NCBI RefSeq assembly: GCF_007993935.1
Contig: NZ_VITY01000004.1
Location: 124,001 to 188,000, forward strand
DNA length: 64,000 nucleotides
Direction of reading: 5' to 3'
Source of the DNA: Bradyrhizobium macuxiense
GTDB lineage: Bacteria > Pseudomonadota > Alphaproteobacteria > Rhizobiales > Xanthobacteraceae
Below the pieces are notes generated by a model. That model did no database searches, was not told the DNA's origin, and saw only the letters and a list, made by a program, of their open reading frames with translations. This document shows positions 18,501 to 29,090 of the stretch, one piece after another. The translations under genes and the position numbers were made by a program. Numbering within the stretch: the first letter of the stretch is position 1; each line of letters starts with the position of its first letter.

Positions 18501-19040
18501 ATGACAGCCAAACGTGATCGCCCGCTCTCCGCCATCGAGGTCCGCGCCGCCGCCGGCAATCCGCGCCGGGGCTGGCTGACGGCCGATGGCTGGACCGTTC
18601 CGGTGGCGCTCGGACGTGGCGGAATCCTCGCCAACAAGCGCGAGGGCGACGGCGGCACGCCGCGCGGCATCTTCCATCCGCGGCAATTGTGGTGGCGCGC
18701 CGACCGGCACCGGCGTCCGCTGACCTTGCTGCCGACCCGGCCGATCCGCCGCGAGGACGCCTGGTGCGAGGACCCCGCCGACCGCCATTACAACCAGCCG
18801 ATCCGGCTCGACCGCGAGCAGGGCGGCGACCGCCTGACCCGCGAGGACCATCTCTACGACTTCATTGTCGAGATCGACCACAACGCCGCGCCGCGCATCG
18901 CCGGCCGCGGCAGCGCCGTGTTCCTGCATCTGGCGCGGCCGAATTTCGGACCGACCGCGGGCTGCGTCTCGATGACGAAGGCGTCGATGCTGCGGCTGCT
19001 GCGGCGGATGGCCCCGCAGACCCGGATCATCATCGGCTGA
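18501..19040 (+). CDS. L,D-transpeptidase (YkuD) family protein
   Basis: 179 residues. The YkuD catalytic signature is present: FLHLARPNFGPTAGCVSM, with His143 and the nucleophile Cys155. Such enzymes crosslink peptidoglycan or attach proteins to it. No signal peptide is apparent from the ATG at 18501, which is unusual for a periplasmic enzyme. It resembles the short, signal-less YkuD proteins of rhizobia annotated as L,D-transpeptidases, and a cytoplasmic or unusually exported role cannot be decided. Confidence 0.82.
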   Translation: MTAKRDRPLSAIEVRAAAGNPRRGWLTADGWTVPVALGRGGILANKREGDGGTPRGIFHPRQLWWRADRHRRPLTLLPTRPIRREDAWCEDPADRHYNQPIRLDREQGGDRLTREDHLYDFIVEIDHNAAPRIAGRGSAVFLHLARPNFGPTAGCVSMTKASMLRLLRRMAPQTRIIIG

Positions 19041-19154
19041 AGTTGTCGAATAGCTGAGCATCGGTTTTCCCACGCGACAAGCGCGACGCGTTTGTGCTGA
19101 GATTGCGCGCGACCCAAAAACATTCCCCAAAATAAAACTCGCGGGAGCGAAAGC

Positions 19155-19940
19155 ATGCTCGACACCAACCAGATCGCGGCCGCCGCAAGGGTCCTGACCG
19201 AGCACTGGCACGCGGGGACCAAACTCGGCGCACTCGATGGCGCGATCCGGCCCCGCGATCGCGCCGAGGGGTACGCGGTGCAGGCCGAGCTGGAGAAGAC
19301 GTCGCGCGAAAAACTGTTCGGCTGGAAGATCGCGGCGACCAGCGCGGCCGGCCAGAAGCACATCAACGTCGCCGGGCCGTTGGCGGGGCGCATCCTCGCC
19401 GAAACGGTGATCGCAGATGGCGGCACCGCGTCGATGAAGGGCATCGAGATGCGCGTCGGCGAACCGGAATTCGCCTTCCGCATGGCGCGTGATCTCGCAC
19501 CGCGCGCAACGCCATACAGCGTAAGGGACGTGTTGGAGGCGGCCGGCACGCTGCATCCCGCGATCGAGATTCCGGATTCGCGCTTCGCCGATTTCGTCTC
19601 CGCCGGCGAGGCGCAGCTGATCGCCGACAATGCCTGCGCGCATCTGTTCGTGCTCGGACCCGCAACGTCAGCCGACTGGCGCGCGATCGATCTGGTCGAG
19701 GAACGCCCGACCATCACGCTGCGCGGCGAGCGCTATGTCGGCCACGGCAAGAACGTGCTCGGCGATCCCCTGATAGCGCTGACCTGGTGCGCCAATGAAT
19801 TGCGCGCGCTCGGGCTGACCTTGCGGGCAGGGGAGGTCGTCACCACAGGCACCTGCCATCCCCCGCTGCCGATCGCGGCGGGAGATATGTTCGCGGCGGA
19901 CTTTGGCGCGATCGGAAAGGTGTCGGTGAAGTTTGCGTAG
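19155..19940 (+). CDS. 2-keto-4-pentenoate hydratase / FAH-family protein
   Basis: 261 residues, fumarylacetoacetase-like fold with hydratase character (MhpD/HpaH group). Visible signatures are GWKIAATSAAGQ, the metal-binding VGEPEFAFRM and HPAIEIPDSRF, GKNVLGDPLIAL and VVTTGTCHPPLP. These enzymes add water to 2-hydroxypenta-dienoates in aromatic catabolism. There are no meta-cleavage genes near by, so the physiological substrate is unclear. Confidence 0.82.
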   Translation: MLDTNQIAAAARVLTEHWHAGTKLGALDGAIRPRDRAEGYAVQAELEKTSREKLFGWKIAATSAAGQKHINVAGPLAGRILAETVIADGGTASMKGIEMRVGEPEFAFRMARDLAPRATPYSVRDVLEAAGTLHPAIEIPDSRFADFVSAGEAQLIADNACAHLFVLGPATSADWRAIDLVEERPTITLRGERYVGHGKNVLGDPLIALTWCANELRALGLTLRAGEVVTTGTCHPPLPIAAGDMFAADFGAIGKVSVKFA

Positions 19941-19964
19941 GCGCTAAGCGCAACGCTCACCGCA

Positions 19965-20092
19965 TCGTCGTCCCGGCGAAGGCCGGGACCCATAACCACC
20001 GAACTCGGTTGTCGCGCACCGACTAGCCGCGCGCCCTTTGCGATGGCCGCGGCGTATGGGTCCCGGCCTTCGCCGGGACGACACTGGTTATA
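19965..20092. repeat. intergenic inverted repeat, GTCGTCCCGGCGAAGG family (copy 1)
   Basis: Starts CGTCGTCCCGGCGAAGGCCG plus GGACCCATAA and ends with the inverse TATGGGTCCCGGCCTTCGCC plus GGGACGACAC. Other copies are at 25652, 47156 and 55400. Lies between convergent genes. Confidence 0.9.
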
Positions 20093-20097
20093 CGACA

Positions 20098-20802
20098 CTA
20101 ATTATGCACCACCGTCCGCGTCCCGAAAATCGCCGACCCCACCCGCACATGCGTCGCGCCCATCGCGATCGCCACGGCGAAATCCGCGCTCATGCCCATC
20201 GAAAGATTTGTCAGCCCGTTGCGCGCGGCGATCTTGGCGCAGAGCGCGAAATGCGGCGCCGGCGCCTGGTCGACCGGCGGGATGCACATCAGTCCTGAAA
20301 TCTGCAGGCCGTGGCTGTCGCGGCACGCCGTGATGAAGGTATCTGCGTCCTGCGGCGCGACGCCGGCCTTCTGCGGCTCCTCGCCGGTATTGATCTGGAC
20401 GAACAGTTCCGGGTGCTTCCCCTGATTTTTGATTTCCTTGGCTAACGCTTCGCAAATGCTGGCGCGATCGACCGAATGGATCGCATCGAACAGCGCGACC
20501 GCCTCCTTGGCCTTGTTCGACTGCAACGGTCCGATCAGGTGCAGCTTCACGCCGGGATGAGCCTGGGTCAGCTCCGGCCACTTGCCCTTGGCCTCCTGCA
20601 CGCGATTCTCGCCAAATACGCGCTGTCCGGCGCCGATAATCGGCAAAATTGCGTCGGCCGCGAATGTCTTCGACACCGCGATCAGCGTCACCGACGCGCG
20701 GTCGCGCCGCGCCTCCTTGCAGGCACGCGCGATCTCCTGCTCCACGGCGGCGAGGCCATGTGGTGAATCAGCCGATAACGGCGTGGTCGGGCTTTGCGTC
20801 AT
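20098..20802 (-). CDS. yggS: PLP homeostasis protein YggS/PLPBP family
   Basis: 234 residues, fold-type III PLP-binding TIM barrel with no known catalytic activity; maintains the intracellular PLP pool. The PLP lysine is Lys45 in LIAVSKTFAAD. Other signatures are FGENRVQEAKGKW, HLIGPLQSNK, LFVQINTGEEPQKAG, and LSMGMSADFAVAIAMGATHVR near the C-terminus, which binds the phosphate. Length is normal. Transcribed toward the hydratase gene across a repeat. Confidence 0.95.
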   Translation of the reverse strand: MTQSPTTPLSADSPHGLAAVEQEIARACKEARRDRASVTLIAVSKTFAADAILPIIGAGQRVFGENRVQEAKGKWPELTQAHPGVKLHLIGPLQSNKAKEAVALFDAIHSVDRASICEALAKEIKNQGKHPELFVQINTGEEPQKAGVAPQDADTFITACRDSHGLQISGLMCIPPVDQAPAPHFALCAKIAARNGLTNLSMGMSADFAVAIAMGATHVRVGSAIFGTRTVVHN

Positions 20803-20910
20803 GCTTGTGCCGTTCTCTGACAGGTGCGGGGGTTGGCTCGAATTTTACCAAATTCGGGAAAGGCTTTTTGAAGCCCTGCATTCTACCTTGCACGCGGGCA
20901 AGGGAATAGA

Positions 20911-22602
20911 ATGTCGGGCGTCACTTTCAACCGCAACCGGGTCAGGCTCAAGAAGGTTCTGGGTATTCGTGCCCGGCTCGCCTTGCTTGCGGTGATGCTG
21001 GTCGCGCCGCTGATGCTCGATCGCGTCCGCACGCTGGAAGATTCCCGCAGCAAGCAGGTCGCGCAGGCCGCGGCCGGCTATGCCAACCTCACCGCACACG
21101 CCGCCGAAACCCAGCGCGAAGTGGTGTCCTCGGTCGAGACCATGCTGAAATCGGCCGCCTATATCCGCGCCTCCGGCGGCATTGGGCAGAGCTGCGAGGT
21201 GCTCCGCGCCAGTCTGCCGACGGTGCTGCCCTGGATCCGCAGCATCATGTTCGTGTCGAGGGACGGGCTGGTGCAATGCTCGACGCTGAACAGCCAGGTC
21301 GGGCTCAGCATCGGCGATCGTGAATATTTCAAGAAGGCGCAGGACAATCGCGGCTTCGTGTTCAGCGACTATCTGCGCGGCAGGACCAACGGCCGCGCGA
21401 TGATGATGGCGGCCTATCCGGTGGCCGCGATCAATCCGGAACAGGACGCCATCGTGGTCGCCGGCATCAACATCGACTGGCTGTCGCAGATCATGGCCAA
21501 TCTCGGCGGCCAGCCCGGCATGTCGGCCGCTCTGGTCGATAGCACCGGCGTCGTGATCGCGGCTCCATCGGATCATGCCAGCCTGATCGGCCACTCGCTC
21601 GACACCATCCCCTTGATGTCGGCGATTGCCGAGAAGGCGCTGAGCTACGACGAGCCGTCGGGCTCGGTGTCGTTCACGGCTTCCGACGGCGCACAACGTA
21701 CGCTGAGCTTCGCCCGCATCGCCGGAACGCAATCCCGGCTGATCGTCAGCATGGACGAGGCCAAGGTGACGGCGGCGATCAACCGCGAGATCCGTACCGC
21801 CTACCTGCAACTCGGCTTCGTCTGCCTTTTCGTTTTGCTGGGCGCCCTGGTCGGCGCGGAGCGGCTCGTCATCCATCCGATCGAGCTGATGACCGGCATG
21901 GCAAGGCGGTTCGGCGAAGGCGACTGGTCGGCGCGCGTCGCCAAGCACAAGCTGCCGTCGGAGTTCGTCCCGCTGGCGCGCGCCTTCAACGCGATGGCGG
22001 CGCAACTCAGCCAGCGCGAGCGCGAACTCGTTGAGTCCAACGACCGTCTCACCGTGATGGCTTCGATCGACGCGCTGTCGGGCCTTGCCAACCGCCGCGG
22101 CTTCCAGAGCCGGCTCGACTTCGAGTGGATGCGGGCGCAGCAGTATGAATGCGAGCTGTCGCTGATGATGATCGATGTCGATCACTTCAAGCTCTACAAC
22201 GACACCTACGGCCATCCCGAGGGCGATGCCTGCCTGACGCGGATCGGCGAGGTGCTGTCCGGCATCGCCGCCGACACGATGGGCTTCGCCGGCCGCTACG
22301 GCGGCGAGGAATTCTGCTTGCTGCTACCGAACACCGACGCCGCGCATGCGCTGGCGATCGGCGAAACGGTGCGCACTGCGGTGCTCGGCCTTGCCGTGCC
22401 GCACGCGCCCTCGAGCTATTGCGTCGTCACCGTCAGCGTCGGCGTCGCAACCACCAAGCCGAATGAGACCCAGCGCCCCGGCGATCTGATCGAAGCCGCC
22501 GACGCCGCCCTCTACGCCGCCAAGCGCCGCGGCAGGAATGCCGTGATCGAGCACGGGTTCCTGCAGACGCTGGACGAAGCCGGAATGGCGCTGGCGAGCT
22601 AG
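20911..22602 (+). CDS. diguanylate cyclase with Cache sensor and HAMP domain
   Basis: 563 residues, inner membrane. An N-terminal membrane helix (about 12-32), a periplasmic dCache-type sensor (about 35-285), a second helix, HAMP (about 320-375), then GGDEF with active site RYGGEEFCLL and ISALS-type motif ASIDALSGLANRRGF. It should make cyclic-di-GMP from GTP. Nine residues before GGEEF the canonical I-site RxxD is absent (D at -9, G at -6), so product inhibition by that site is not expected. The ribosome site AGGGAA supports the ATG at 20911. No EAL domain. Confidence 0.92.
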   Translation: MSGVTFNRNRVRLKKVLGIRARLALLAVMLVAPLMLDRVRTLEDSRSKQVAQAAAGYANLTAHAAETQREVVSSVETMLKSAAYIRASGGIGQSCEVLRASLPTVLPWIRSIMFVSRDGLVQCSTLNSQVGLSIGDREYFKKAQDNRGFVFSDYLRGRTNGRAMMMAAYPVAAINPEQDAIVVAGINIDWLSQIMANLGGQPGMSAALVDSTGVVIAAPSDHASLIGHSLDTIPLMSAIAEKALSYDEPSGSVSFTASDGAQRTLSFARIAGTQSRLIVSMDEAKVTAAINREIRTAYLQLGFVCLFVLLGALVGAERLVIHPIELMTGMARRFGEGDWSARVAKHKLPSEFVPLARAFNAMAAQLSQRERELVESNDRLTVMASIDALSGLANRRGFQSRLDFEWMRAQQYECELSLMMIDVDHFKLYNDTYGHPEGDACLTRIGEVLSGIAADTMGFAGRYGGEEFCLLLPNTDAAHALAIGETVRTAVLGLAVPHAPSSYCVVTVSVGVATTKPNETQRPGDLIEAADAALYAAKRRGRNAVIEHGFLQTLDEAGMALAS

Positions 22603-22974
22603 CTGCATCGCCCCGTGCAGGTGGAGCAGCATCAAGAGCTCATCCCTTGCGCCAACCGAGAAAATAACTGCTGGTGCTCTCATCGACACGCAGCGGGATC
22701 ATACCCAATTTGTAGTCCGGATGCCGCCGTGACCCGTTTTCGGATCCCGGTGCCGCTGCTATTAGGTCAACGGTGCTGCCCGATAGCCCCTCGTTCCGAA
22801 ATTGCCGGGCGTCCCCTCTACTCACCATCGTGCGGCCATGCTTTGGTCAAAACTGCGTTGAGTGCTTGGCGGGAACATCGAACGTCATGACAATGCGATT
22901 CGCCTCTTTTGGTGACACTGGATCAGGGGACAGGTCGCCACCGCATTCTTGAGATACCCGCTGCAAGGCTTGCG
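22603..22974. other. intergenic region upstream of MASE1 kinase
   Basis: 372 bases. I see no gene I can support; small frames on either strand have codon use unlike the neighbours. Probably promoter and leader of the kinase gene, plus decayed sequence. Confidence 0.45.
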
Positions 22975-25578
22975 ATGGAACGGGCAAGGTTCGACAAAGC
23001 CAGGATGCTCGCTTTTGGCGACGCTCGGGCCATCGCGACCTACGCGGTCGAAATCCTGATAGTCGGCGCGATTTATGGCGGCCTTGCCGAAGCCGCGCGG
23101 CTGCTTCCGGCGATCAATCCAACCGCGACACTGCTATGGCCACCGACCGGGCTTGCGCTCGCGCTGGTCCTGCTGCGCGGCTACCGGATCTGGCCGGCGA
23201 TCCTGGTGGGGACCATCTCGCCTTACTTTATGGCCGACCGATCGCTCCTGGAATTTGGCACCGCCGGGATCGGCAGCCTGCTTGCTGCATGTGCCGGGAC
23301 ATGGCTGATCGACCGTTGGTCGAATGGTCGCCAGACGTTTGCCACGCCTGTCGGTGTCGCGAAGTTTGCAATCATGTCCTGTGCGCCGACCGCGATCATC
23401 AGTGCAACCATCGCCTCGGCCGGCTTCGCGCTCGCCAATGATTTGAGCCTTTCCGATTCCGTCGTCGCCGGGGTGACCTGGTGGCTTGCGGACGCTGCCG
23501 GGACCCTGGTGGTTGCTCCGCTCATCGTGCTCTGGGCAACGATGCCCTTGCGCATTCCTTCCAAATGGAAGCTGTTGGAATCGATCGCTGTCCCAGCTCT
23601 CGCCGGCATCGTCGGGATCGTTGCTTATAGCCCGCTCATCGGCAGCGACCTCGTCAGCACCGACCTCGATGTGGTGCTGCCGCATCGGAGCCTGCTGGGC
23701 TTTCTGGTTCTACTGCCCTTGATCTGGGCCGGCCTGCGCGGCGATCGATGCACCGTGTCGACGGCTGCGTTCATTTTTGTCGGAATGGCCGTGTGGGGGT
23801 TCTCGGTAGGGAATGATCCATTTCCGAAAATGGATCCGAACGGCGCACTATTATCCTTGCTCGTGCTCTCGATCATCGTATCGGCGCCTCCCCTCGCCCT
23901 GGCGGCGGCAATTGCGACACGCCAGACCACGGAAGTCGATCTCCTTTCCGTTCAGGACCAACTGAACGGTCAACTCGAACGGAAAGCCTTGGCGCTCGAC
24001 AACATCAGGCGGCATTTCCAAACCCTTATTGAGGGCGTCGTCGACTATGCGATTTTTGCGCTCGATCGAGAGGGACACGTTACGAGTTGGAATAGCACCG
24101 CCCAAAAGATCATCGGCTACAGCTCGGAAGAAATCATCGGCAAGCATTTTGGAATTTTCTATCGGCCGGATGAACGCCGCGCGGGTTCGCCAGCACACGC
24201 GCTGGAGACGGCAATCGAAAGAGGCAAGTACGACGTTGAGGGTTGGCGCATCAGAAAGAATGGTACGCCGTTCTTCATCACGGGCTCCGTCTCGTCGAGC
24301 CATGATGACGCAGGAAATCTGATCGGCTTCATCAGTATTCTGCGCGACGCAACCGAGCGGCGCGACGCGGAGGAGAAGCTGGTCCAGGCCCGCGAACAGC
24401 TCGCGATGTCCCAGAAAATGGAGGCGATCGGCAAACTGACCGGCGGGATTGCGCACGACTTCAACAATCTATTGATGATTATCGGAGGCAGCGCCCAGAT
24501 CTTCACGCGCCTGCTTGATCCGAAACTGCCCAAGGCAATCGAAGCCATCCAGACCGCGGCCAAGCGCGGCGAGAGCCTGACGCGCCAATTGTTGACCTTC
24601 TCTCGTCATCAGCACCTCAGCCCGACGGTCGTTGATCTGAATGCGTCGATCAAGAACATGCGGACCATGATTGAAAGCTCGCTGCGCGGGAACATCGTGT
24701 ACAACGAGAACGTCGGTGAGGGCATAGCCTCGGTCAAGGTGGACCTCGCCGAGCTGGAGCTTGCGATCGTCAACATCGCCGTCAATGCGCGCGATGCAAT
24801 GCCAAGCGGCGGCACGTTCACCTTGTCCGTCCATGCGGTGACCGCGAACCAGGAGACCGGCGGCGATCGCCGCGCAAAGGCTTTCTTTGCGATCGCGCTC
24901 GGCGATACCGGCACCGGCATTCCGCCAAATCTTCTGTCCAAGATGTTCGATCCGTTCTTCACGACCAAGGAGGTCGGCAAGGGGACCGGGCTCGGTCTGT
25001 CCCAGGTCTATGGTTTCGCCCACCAGGCGGGTGGAACGGTGACGGCAGACAGCAAGGTTGGTCAGGGAACAACAATTACAATCTATTTGCCGTCCTGCGC
25101 AGACGAGCAAACCGCCAGCAAGGACCTCGCCGCCGCCAGGGCAAAACCGAGGCAGCCGCAGCGGCAGACGGTTCTTGTTGTCGACGACAGCCCCGAAGTC
25201 GCGGATGTGACATCCTCGCTGTTCGAGCATTTGGGCTATGAAACGATCTATCGGGATTCGGCCGAAGCGGCGTTGAAGCTGCTCGATGCCGGCACCAGGA
25301 TCGATCTCGTCTTCAGCGATATCGTCATGCCGGGAACCATCGATGGGGTCGGGCTCGCGAGAGAGGTGCGGTCGCGCTACCCCGGTTTGCCGATCGCCCT
25401 GACAACCGGTTACAGCGACGCTGCCAATGCGGCACCGCCAAGCCTCAAGATACTCCGCAAGCCGTTCGACACCGAGGCACTCAGGGATTTCATCCAGGAT
25501 CTTGCGCCCCCGAGATCGCCGCGATCATCCGTCGTGCCTTTGGCATCAAACACGACCGACGCTCTGCGCAGACATTGA
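22975..25578 (+). CDS. MASE1-PAS hybrid sensor histidine kinase with receiver
   Basis: 867 residues. Domains in order: MASE1 multi-helix membrane sensor (about 20-310; [27 protein letters not shown]), PAS with PAC (about 350-460; [20 protein letters not shown]), dimerisation helix with phosphoacceptor His in [11 protein letters not shown], ATPase domain with N-box NARDAM and G-boxes DTGTGIP and GTGLGLS, then a C-terminal receiver with Asp in [10 protein letters not shown]. The HDFNNLL form marks the HWE-unlike HisKA group that uses an attached receiver. The ATG at 22975 was taken; the frame extends to a TTG at 22909 without a ribosome site. Confidence 0.88.
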   Translation: MERARFDKARMLAFGDARAIATYAVEILIVGAIYGGLAEAARLLPAINPTATLLWPPTGLALALVLLRGYRIWPAILVGTISPYFMADRSLLEFGTAGIGSLLAACAGTWLIDRWSNGRQTFATPVGVAKFAIMSCAPTAIISATIASAGFALANDLSLSDSVVAGVTWWLADAAGTLVVAPLIVLWATMPLRIPSKWKLLESIAVPALAGIVGIVAYSPLIGSDLVSTDLDVVLPHRSLLGFLVLLPLIWAGLRGDRCTVSTAAFIFVGMAVWGFSVGNDPFPKMDPNGALLSLLVLSIIVSAPPLALAAAIATRQTTEVDLLSVQDQLNGQLERKALALDNIRRHFQTLIEGVVDYAIFALDREGHVTSWNSTAQKIIGYSSEEIIGKHFGIFYRPDERRAGSPAHALETAIERGKYDVEGWRIRKNGTPFFITGSVSSSHDDAGNLIGFISILRDATERRDAEEKLVQAREQLAMSQKMEAIGKLTGGIAHDFNNLLMIIGGSAQIFTRLLDPKLPKAIEAIQTAAKRGESLTRQLLTFSRHQHLSPTVVDLNASIKNMRTMIESSLRGNIVYNENVGEGIASVKVDLAELELAIVNIAVNARDAMPSGGTFTLSVHAVTANQETGGDRRAKAFFAIALGDTGTGIPPNLLSKMFDPFFTTKEVGKGTGLGLSQVYGFAHQAGGTVTADSKVGQGTTITIYLPSCADEQTASKDLAAARAKPRQPQRQTVLVVDDSPEVADVTSSLFEHLGYETIYRDSAEAALKLLDAGTRIDLVFSDIVMPGTIDGVGLAREVRSRYPGLPIALTTGYSDAANAAPPSLKILRKPFDTEALRDFIQDLAPPRSPRSSVVPLASNTTDALRRH

Positions 25579-25651
25579 CCGGTCGCGCCGTCGCGGGCGC
25601 TGTTCGGGCAAAAGATGCCGCGGGAATGCGGAACTATGACCTCATATTCGG

Positions 25652-25775
25652 TGTCGTCCTGGCGAAGGCCAGGATCCATTACCCCCGCCGGCCGTGATTG
25701 CGCCAAACTGGGGCCGCGATCCCGTTTCCCAACAGAGCCCTGTGGTTATGGGTCCTGGCTTTCGCCAGGACGACG
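25652..25775. repeat. intergenic inverted repeat, GTCGTCCCGGCGAAGG family (copy 2)
   Basis: Variant TGTCGTCCTGGCGAAGGCCA / TATGGGTCCTGGCTTTCGCC: compensatory C-to-T and G-to-A changes keep both arms complementary. Lies in the tandem gap between the kinase and leuS, which has 338 bases and no other feature. Confidence 0.88.
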
Positions 25776-25916
25776 GGGAGGCTGCCGGCGGCACCCCGGC
25801 ATGACCATTTGGCAGGCCCCAAGCCGTTGACCGAACAGGCGCTTTTGTGGCCTAGTCCGCCGTCCCCGGATGGGACCCGAAAATCACCGAAAGCCACCCA
25901 AAATCCTTGCGATTTC

Positions 25917-28541
25917 ATGACCGCCGAACGCTACAACGCCCGTGAATCCGAACCCCGCTGGCAAGCCATCTGGGACCAAAAGGCGATCTTCGCCTCCAAG
26001 AACGACGATAAGCGGCCGAAATACTACGTGCTCGAGATGTTCCCCTATCCGTCGGGGCGCATCCATATCGGCCATGTCCGCAACTACACGCTCGGCGACG
26101 TGCTGGCCCGCTTCATGCGCGCCCGCGGCTACAACGTGCTGCACCCGATGGGCTGGGATGCGTTCGGCCTGCCGGCGGAGAACGCCGCGATCGAGCGCAA
26201 GGTGGCGCCGAAGGCCTGGACCTACGACAACATCGCCGCGATGAAGAAGCAGCTGCGGTCGATCGGGCTGTCGCTCGACTGGAGCCGGGAGTTCGCGACC
26301 TGCGACCCCAGCTACTACAAGCATCAGCAGAAGATGTTCCTGGACATGCTGGCTGCCGGTCTCGCGGAGCGCGAGAAGCGCAAGCTGAACTGGGACCCGG
26401 TCGACATGACCGTGCTGGCCAACGAGCAGGTGATCGACGGCCGCGGCTGGCGCTCGGGCGCCGTCGTCGAACAACGGGAAATGAGCCAGTGGGTCTTCAA
26501 GATTACGAAGTACGCGCAGGAGCTCTTGGAGGCGCTGGACGGTCTGGACCGCTGGCCCGACAAGGTGCGGCTGATGCAGCGCAACTGGATCGGCCGCTCC
26601 GAGGGCCTGTTGATCCGCTTCGCGCTTGATGCTGCGACCACGCCGGCCGGCGAGACCGAGCTGAAGATCTTCACCACCCGGCCGGACACGCTGTTCGGCG
26701 CGAAATTCATGGCGATCTCGGCGGACCATCCGCTGGCGCAGGCCGCTGCCGCGAAGAACCCCAAGCTCGCGGAGTTCATCGCCGACATCAAGAAGATCGG
26801 TACCGCGCAGTCGATCATCGACACCGCCGAGAAGCAGGGTTTCGACACCGGCATCAAGGCGGTGCATCCGTTCGACCCGAATTGGAAGCTGCCGGTCTAT
26901 GTCGCGAACTTCGTGCTGATGGAATACGGCACCGGCGCGATCTTCGGCTGCCCGGCGCATGACCAGCGCGACCTCGACTTCGTCAACAAGTACAATCTCG
27001 GCAACGTGCCGGTGGTCTGCCCCGAGGGCCAGGACCCGAAGACCTTTGTCATCACCGACACCGCCTATGACGGTGACGGCCGCATGATCAATTCGCGCTT
27101 CCTCGACGGCATGACGATCGAAGCGGCGAAGGAAGAGGTCGCGAAGCGTCTCGAAACCGAGCTGCGCGGTAATGCGCCCGTCGGCGAGCGCCAGGTGAAT
27201 TTCCGCCTGCGCGACTGGGGCATTTCGCGGCAGCGCTATTGGGGCTGCCCGATCCCGGTGATCCATTGTCCCAAGTGCGACGTGGTGCCGGTGCCGGACG
27301 ACCAGTTGCCGGTGACGCTGCCGGAGGATGTCTCCTTCGACAGACCGGGCAACGCGCTCGACCATCATCCCACCTGGAAGCACGTCAACTGTCCGAAGTG
27401 CGGCGGCAAGGCTGTGCGCGAGACCGACACGATGGACACTTTCGTGGACTCATCGTGGTATTTCGCGCGCTTCACCGATCCGTGGAACGAGACCGCACCG
27501 ACCACGCCCGCGGTCGCCAACCGGATGATGCCGGTCGACCAGTATATCGGCGGCGTCGAACACGCGATCCTGCATCTGCTCTACAGCCGCTTCTTCACCC
27601 GCGCGATGAAGGCGACCGGCCACATCGACATGAGCGAGCCGTTCGCCGGCATGTTCACCCAGGGCATGGTGGTGCACGAGACCTACCAGAAGGCCGACGG
27701 CGCCTGGGTGACGCCGGCCGAGGTGAAGATCGAGGTTGATGGTAATGCCCGCCGCGCGGTGCTGCTTGAAACCGGTGAGGACGTCGCGATCGGCCCGATC
27801 GAGAAGATGTCGAAGTCGAAGAAGAACACCGTCGACCCCGACGACATCATCGCGAGCTACGGCGCCGATGTCGCGCGCTGGTTCATGCTGTCGGACTCCC
27901 CGCCCGACCGCGACGTGATCTGGAGCGACGAACGCGTGCAGGGCGCCTCGCGCTTCGTGCAGCGGCTGTGGCGGCTGGTGAACGAATCGGCCGAGATCGC
28001 CAAGACCGCGCCGGCGGCGCGGCCGGGCACGTTTGGGCCCGAAGCGCAGGCGCTGCGCAAGGCGGCCCATGGCGCGCTCGACAAGGTGTCGTCCGGGATC
28101 GAGCGGCTGCATTTCAACGTCTGCCTCGCCCATATCCGCGAGTTCGCCAACGCGCTGGCGGAGGTGCTGGCGAAAGGCGACAAGCCGGCGGCGGACGTGG
28201 CCTGGGCCGTCAAGGAAGCCGCGACCATCCTGGTCCAGCTGTTCTCGCCGATGATGCCGCATCTGGCCGAGGAGTGCTGGGTGGTTCTGGGCCACACCGG
28301 GCTGGTTTCCGAGGCCGATTGGCCGCAAATCGAGCGCGATCTGCTGGTTGAAGACAGCGTGACCCTGGTCGTCCAGGTCAACGGTAAAAAACGAGGTGAT
28401 GTTACCGTGCCACGCACCGCCCAAAATGCGGATATAGAGGCTGCCGTTTTGGCGCTCGATGCGGTAAAAGCCGCCTTGGATGGCAAGCCCGTCCGCAAGG
28501 TGATCGTGGTGCCCATGAGGATCGTCAATGTTGTCGGCTAG
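25917..28541 (+). CDS. leuS: leucyl-tRNA synthetase
   Basis: 874 residues, class Ia aminoacyl-tRNA synthetase. The HIGH motif is in [13 protein letters not shown] and the KMSKS motif in [13 protein letters not shown]. The CP1 editing domain, with [12 protein letters not shown] and the T-rich motif, lies between. The C-terminal domain ends near [11 protein letters not shown]. The ATG at 25917 gives the usual start [16 protein letters not shown]; the frame is open further upstream without conserved sequence. It overlaps lptE by 14 bases. Confidence 0.98.
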   Translation: MTAERYNARESEPRWQAIWDQKAIFASKNDDKRPKYYVLEMFPYPSGRIHIGHVRNYTLGDVLARFMRARGYNVLHPMGWDAFGLPAENAAIERKVAPKAWTYDNIAAMKKQLRSIGLSLDWSREFATCDPSYYKHQQKMFLDMLAAGLAEREKRKLNWDPVDMTVLANEQVIDGRGWRSGAVVEQREMSQWVFKITKYAQELLEALDGLDRWPDKVRLMQRNWIGRSEGLLIRFALDAATTPAGETELKIFTTRPDTLFGAKFMAISADHPLAQAAAAKNPKLAEFIADIKKIGTAQSIIDTAEKQGFDTGIKAVHPFDPNWKLPVYVANFVLMEYGTGAIFGCPAHDQRDLDFVNKYNLGNVPVVCPEGQDPKTFVITDTAYDGDGRMINSRFLDGMTIEAAKEEVAKRLETELRGNAPVGERQVNFRLRDWGISRQRYWGCPIPVIHCPKCDVVPVPDDQLPVTLPEDVSFDRPGNALDHHPTWKHVNCPKCGGKAVRETDTMDTFVDSSWYFARFTDPWNETAPTTPAVANRMMPVDQYIGGVEHAILHLLYSRFFTRAMKATGHIDMSEPFAGMFTQGMVVHETYQKADGAWVTPAEVKIEVDGNARRAVLLETGEDVAIGPIEKMSKSKKNTVDPDDIIASYGADVARWFMLSDSPPDRDVIWSDERVQGASRFVQRLWRLVNESAEIAKTAPAARPGTFGPEAQALRKAAHGALDKVSSGIERLHFNVCLAHIREFANALAEVLAKGDKPAADVAWAVKEAATILVQLFSPMMPHLAEECWVVLGHTGLVSEADWPQIERDLLVEDSVTLVVQVNGKKRGDVTVPRTAQNADIEAAVLALDAVKAALDGKPVRKVIVVPMRIVNVVG

Positions 28542-29082
28542 GATCAGGATCGCCGCCCGGCTCATCGCTGTGGCAGCCTTGGCCGCGCTGACGGCCGGAT
28601 GCTTCCAGCCGATGTATGCCGAGCGCACCCTCGACGGTTCGCCCGCCCTGCGCGAAAAGCTGATGGGCGTCGAGGTTCCGCCGGTCGACAAGCCGAACGC
28701 CTCGCGCGAGGCCCGGGTCGGCGTCGAGGTCCGCAACGCCCTCGCCTTCAAGCTCTACGGCACCGCCACCGGCATGCCGCCGACGCACCGCCTGGTGCTG
28801 CGCTTCTTTACAAGCCGCTCATCGCTGATGATCGACCCGACCACCGCGCTGCCAACCAGCGAGAATTACGGTATCGACGCCCAGTTCAATCTGGTCGAGA
28901 TCGCCTCGAACAAGTCGGTGATGACCGGCACCACGTTCTCGCGCGTGTCCTATGACATGCCGGGCTCCTACCAGCGCTTCGCGCGCCAGCGCGCCCTCCG
29001 CGACGCCGAGGACCGCGCCGCGCAGGAGATCGCCGACAATATCCAGACCCGGCTCGCCTCGTTCTTCTCCAGCGGGACCTGA
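28528..29082 (+). CDS. lptE: LPS-assembly lipoprotein LptE
   Basis: 184 residues. An N-terminal signal ends in the lipobox LTAGCFQP, so the mature protein begins at a lipidated cysteine (about residue 25). The DUF4136-like LptE body follows: [21 protein letters not shown] and the C-terminal amphipathic helix that sits in the LptD plug. It inserts LPS into the outer leaflet together with LptD. It lies between leuS and holA in the conserved order and starts inside leuS. Confidence 0.9.
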   Translation: MLSARIRIAARLIAVAALAALTAGCFQPMYAERTLDGSPALREKLMGVEVPPVDKPNASREARVGVEVRNALAFKLYGTATGMPPTHRLVLRFFTSRSSLMIDPTTALPTSENYGIDAQFNLVEIASNKSVMTGTTFSRVSYDMPGSYQRFARQRALRDAEDRAAQEIADNIQTRLASFFSSGT

Positions 29083-29090
29083 TCGCCGCA

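Noticed and set aside
22640..22828. 62-residue minus-strand frame before the MASE1 kinase
   Set aside because: Codons such as CTA, ATA and AGA are unlike the genome, no motif or ribosome site is seen, and nothing supports a conserved protein.
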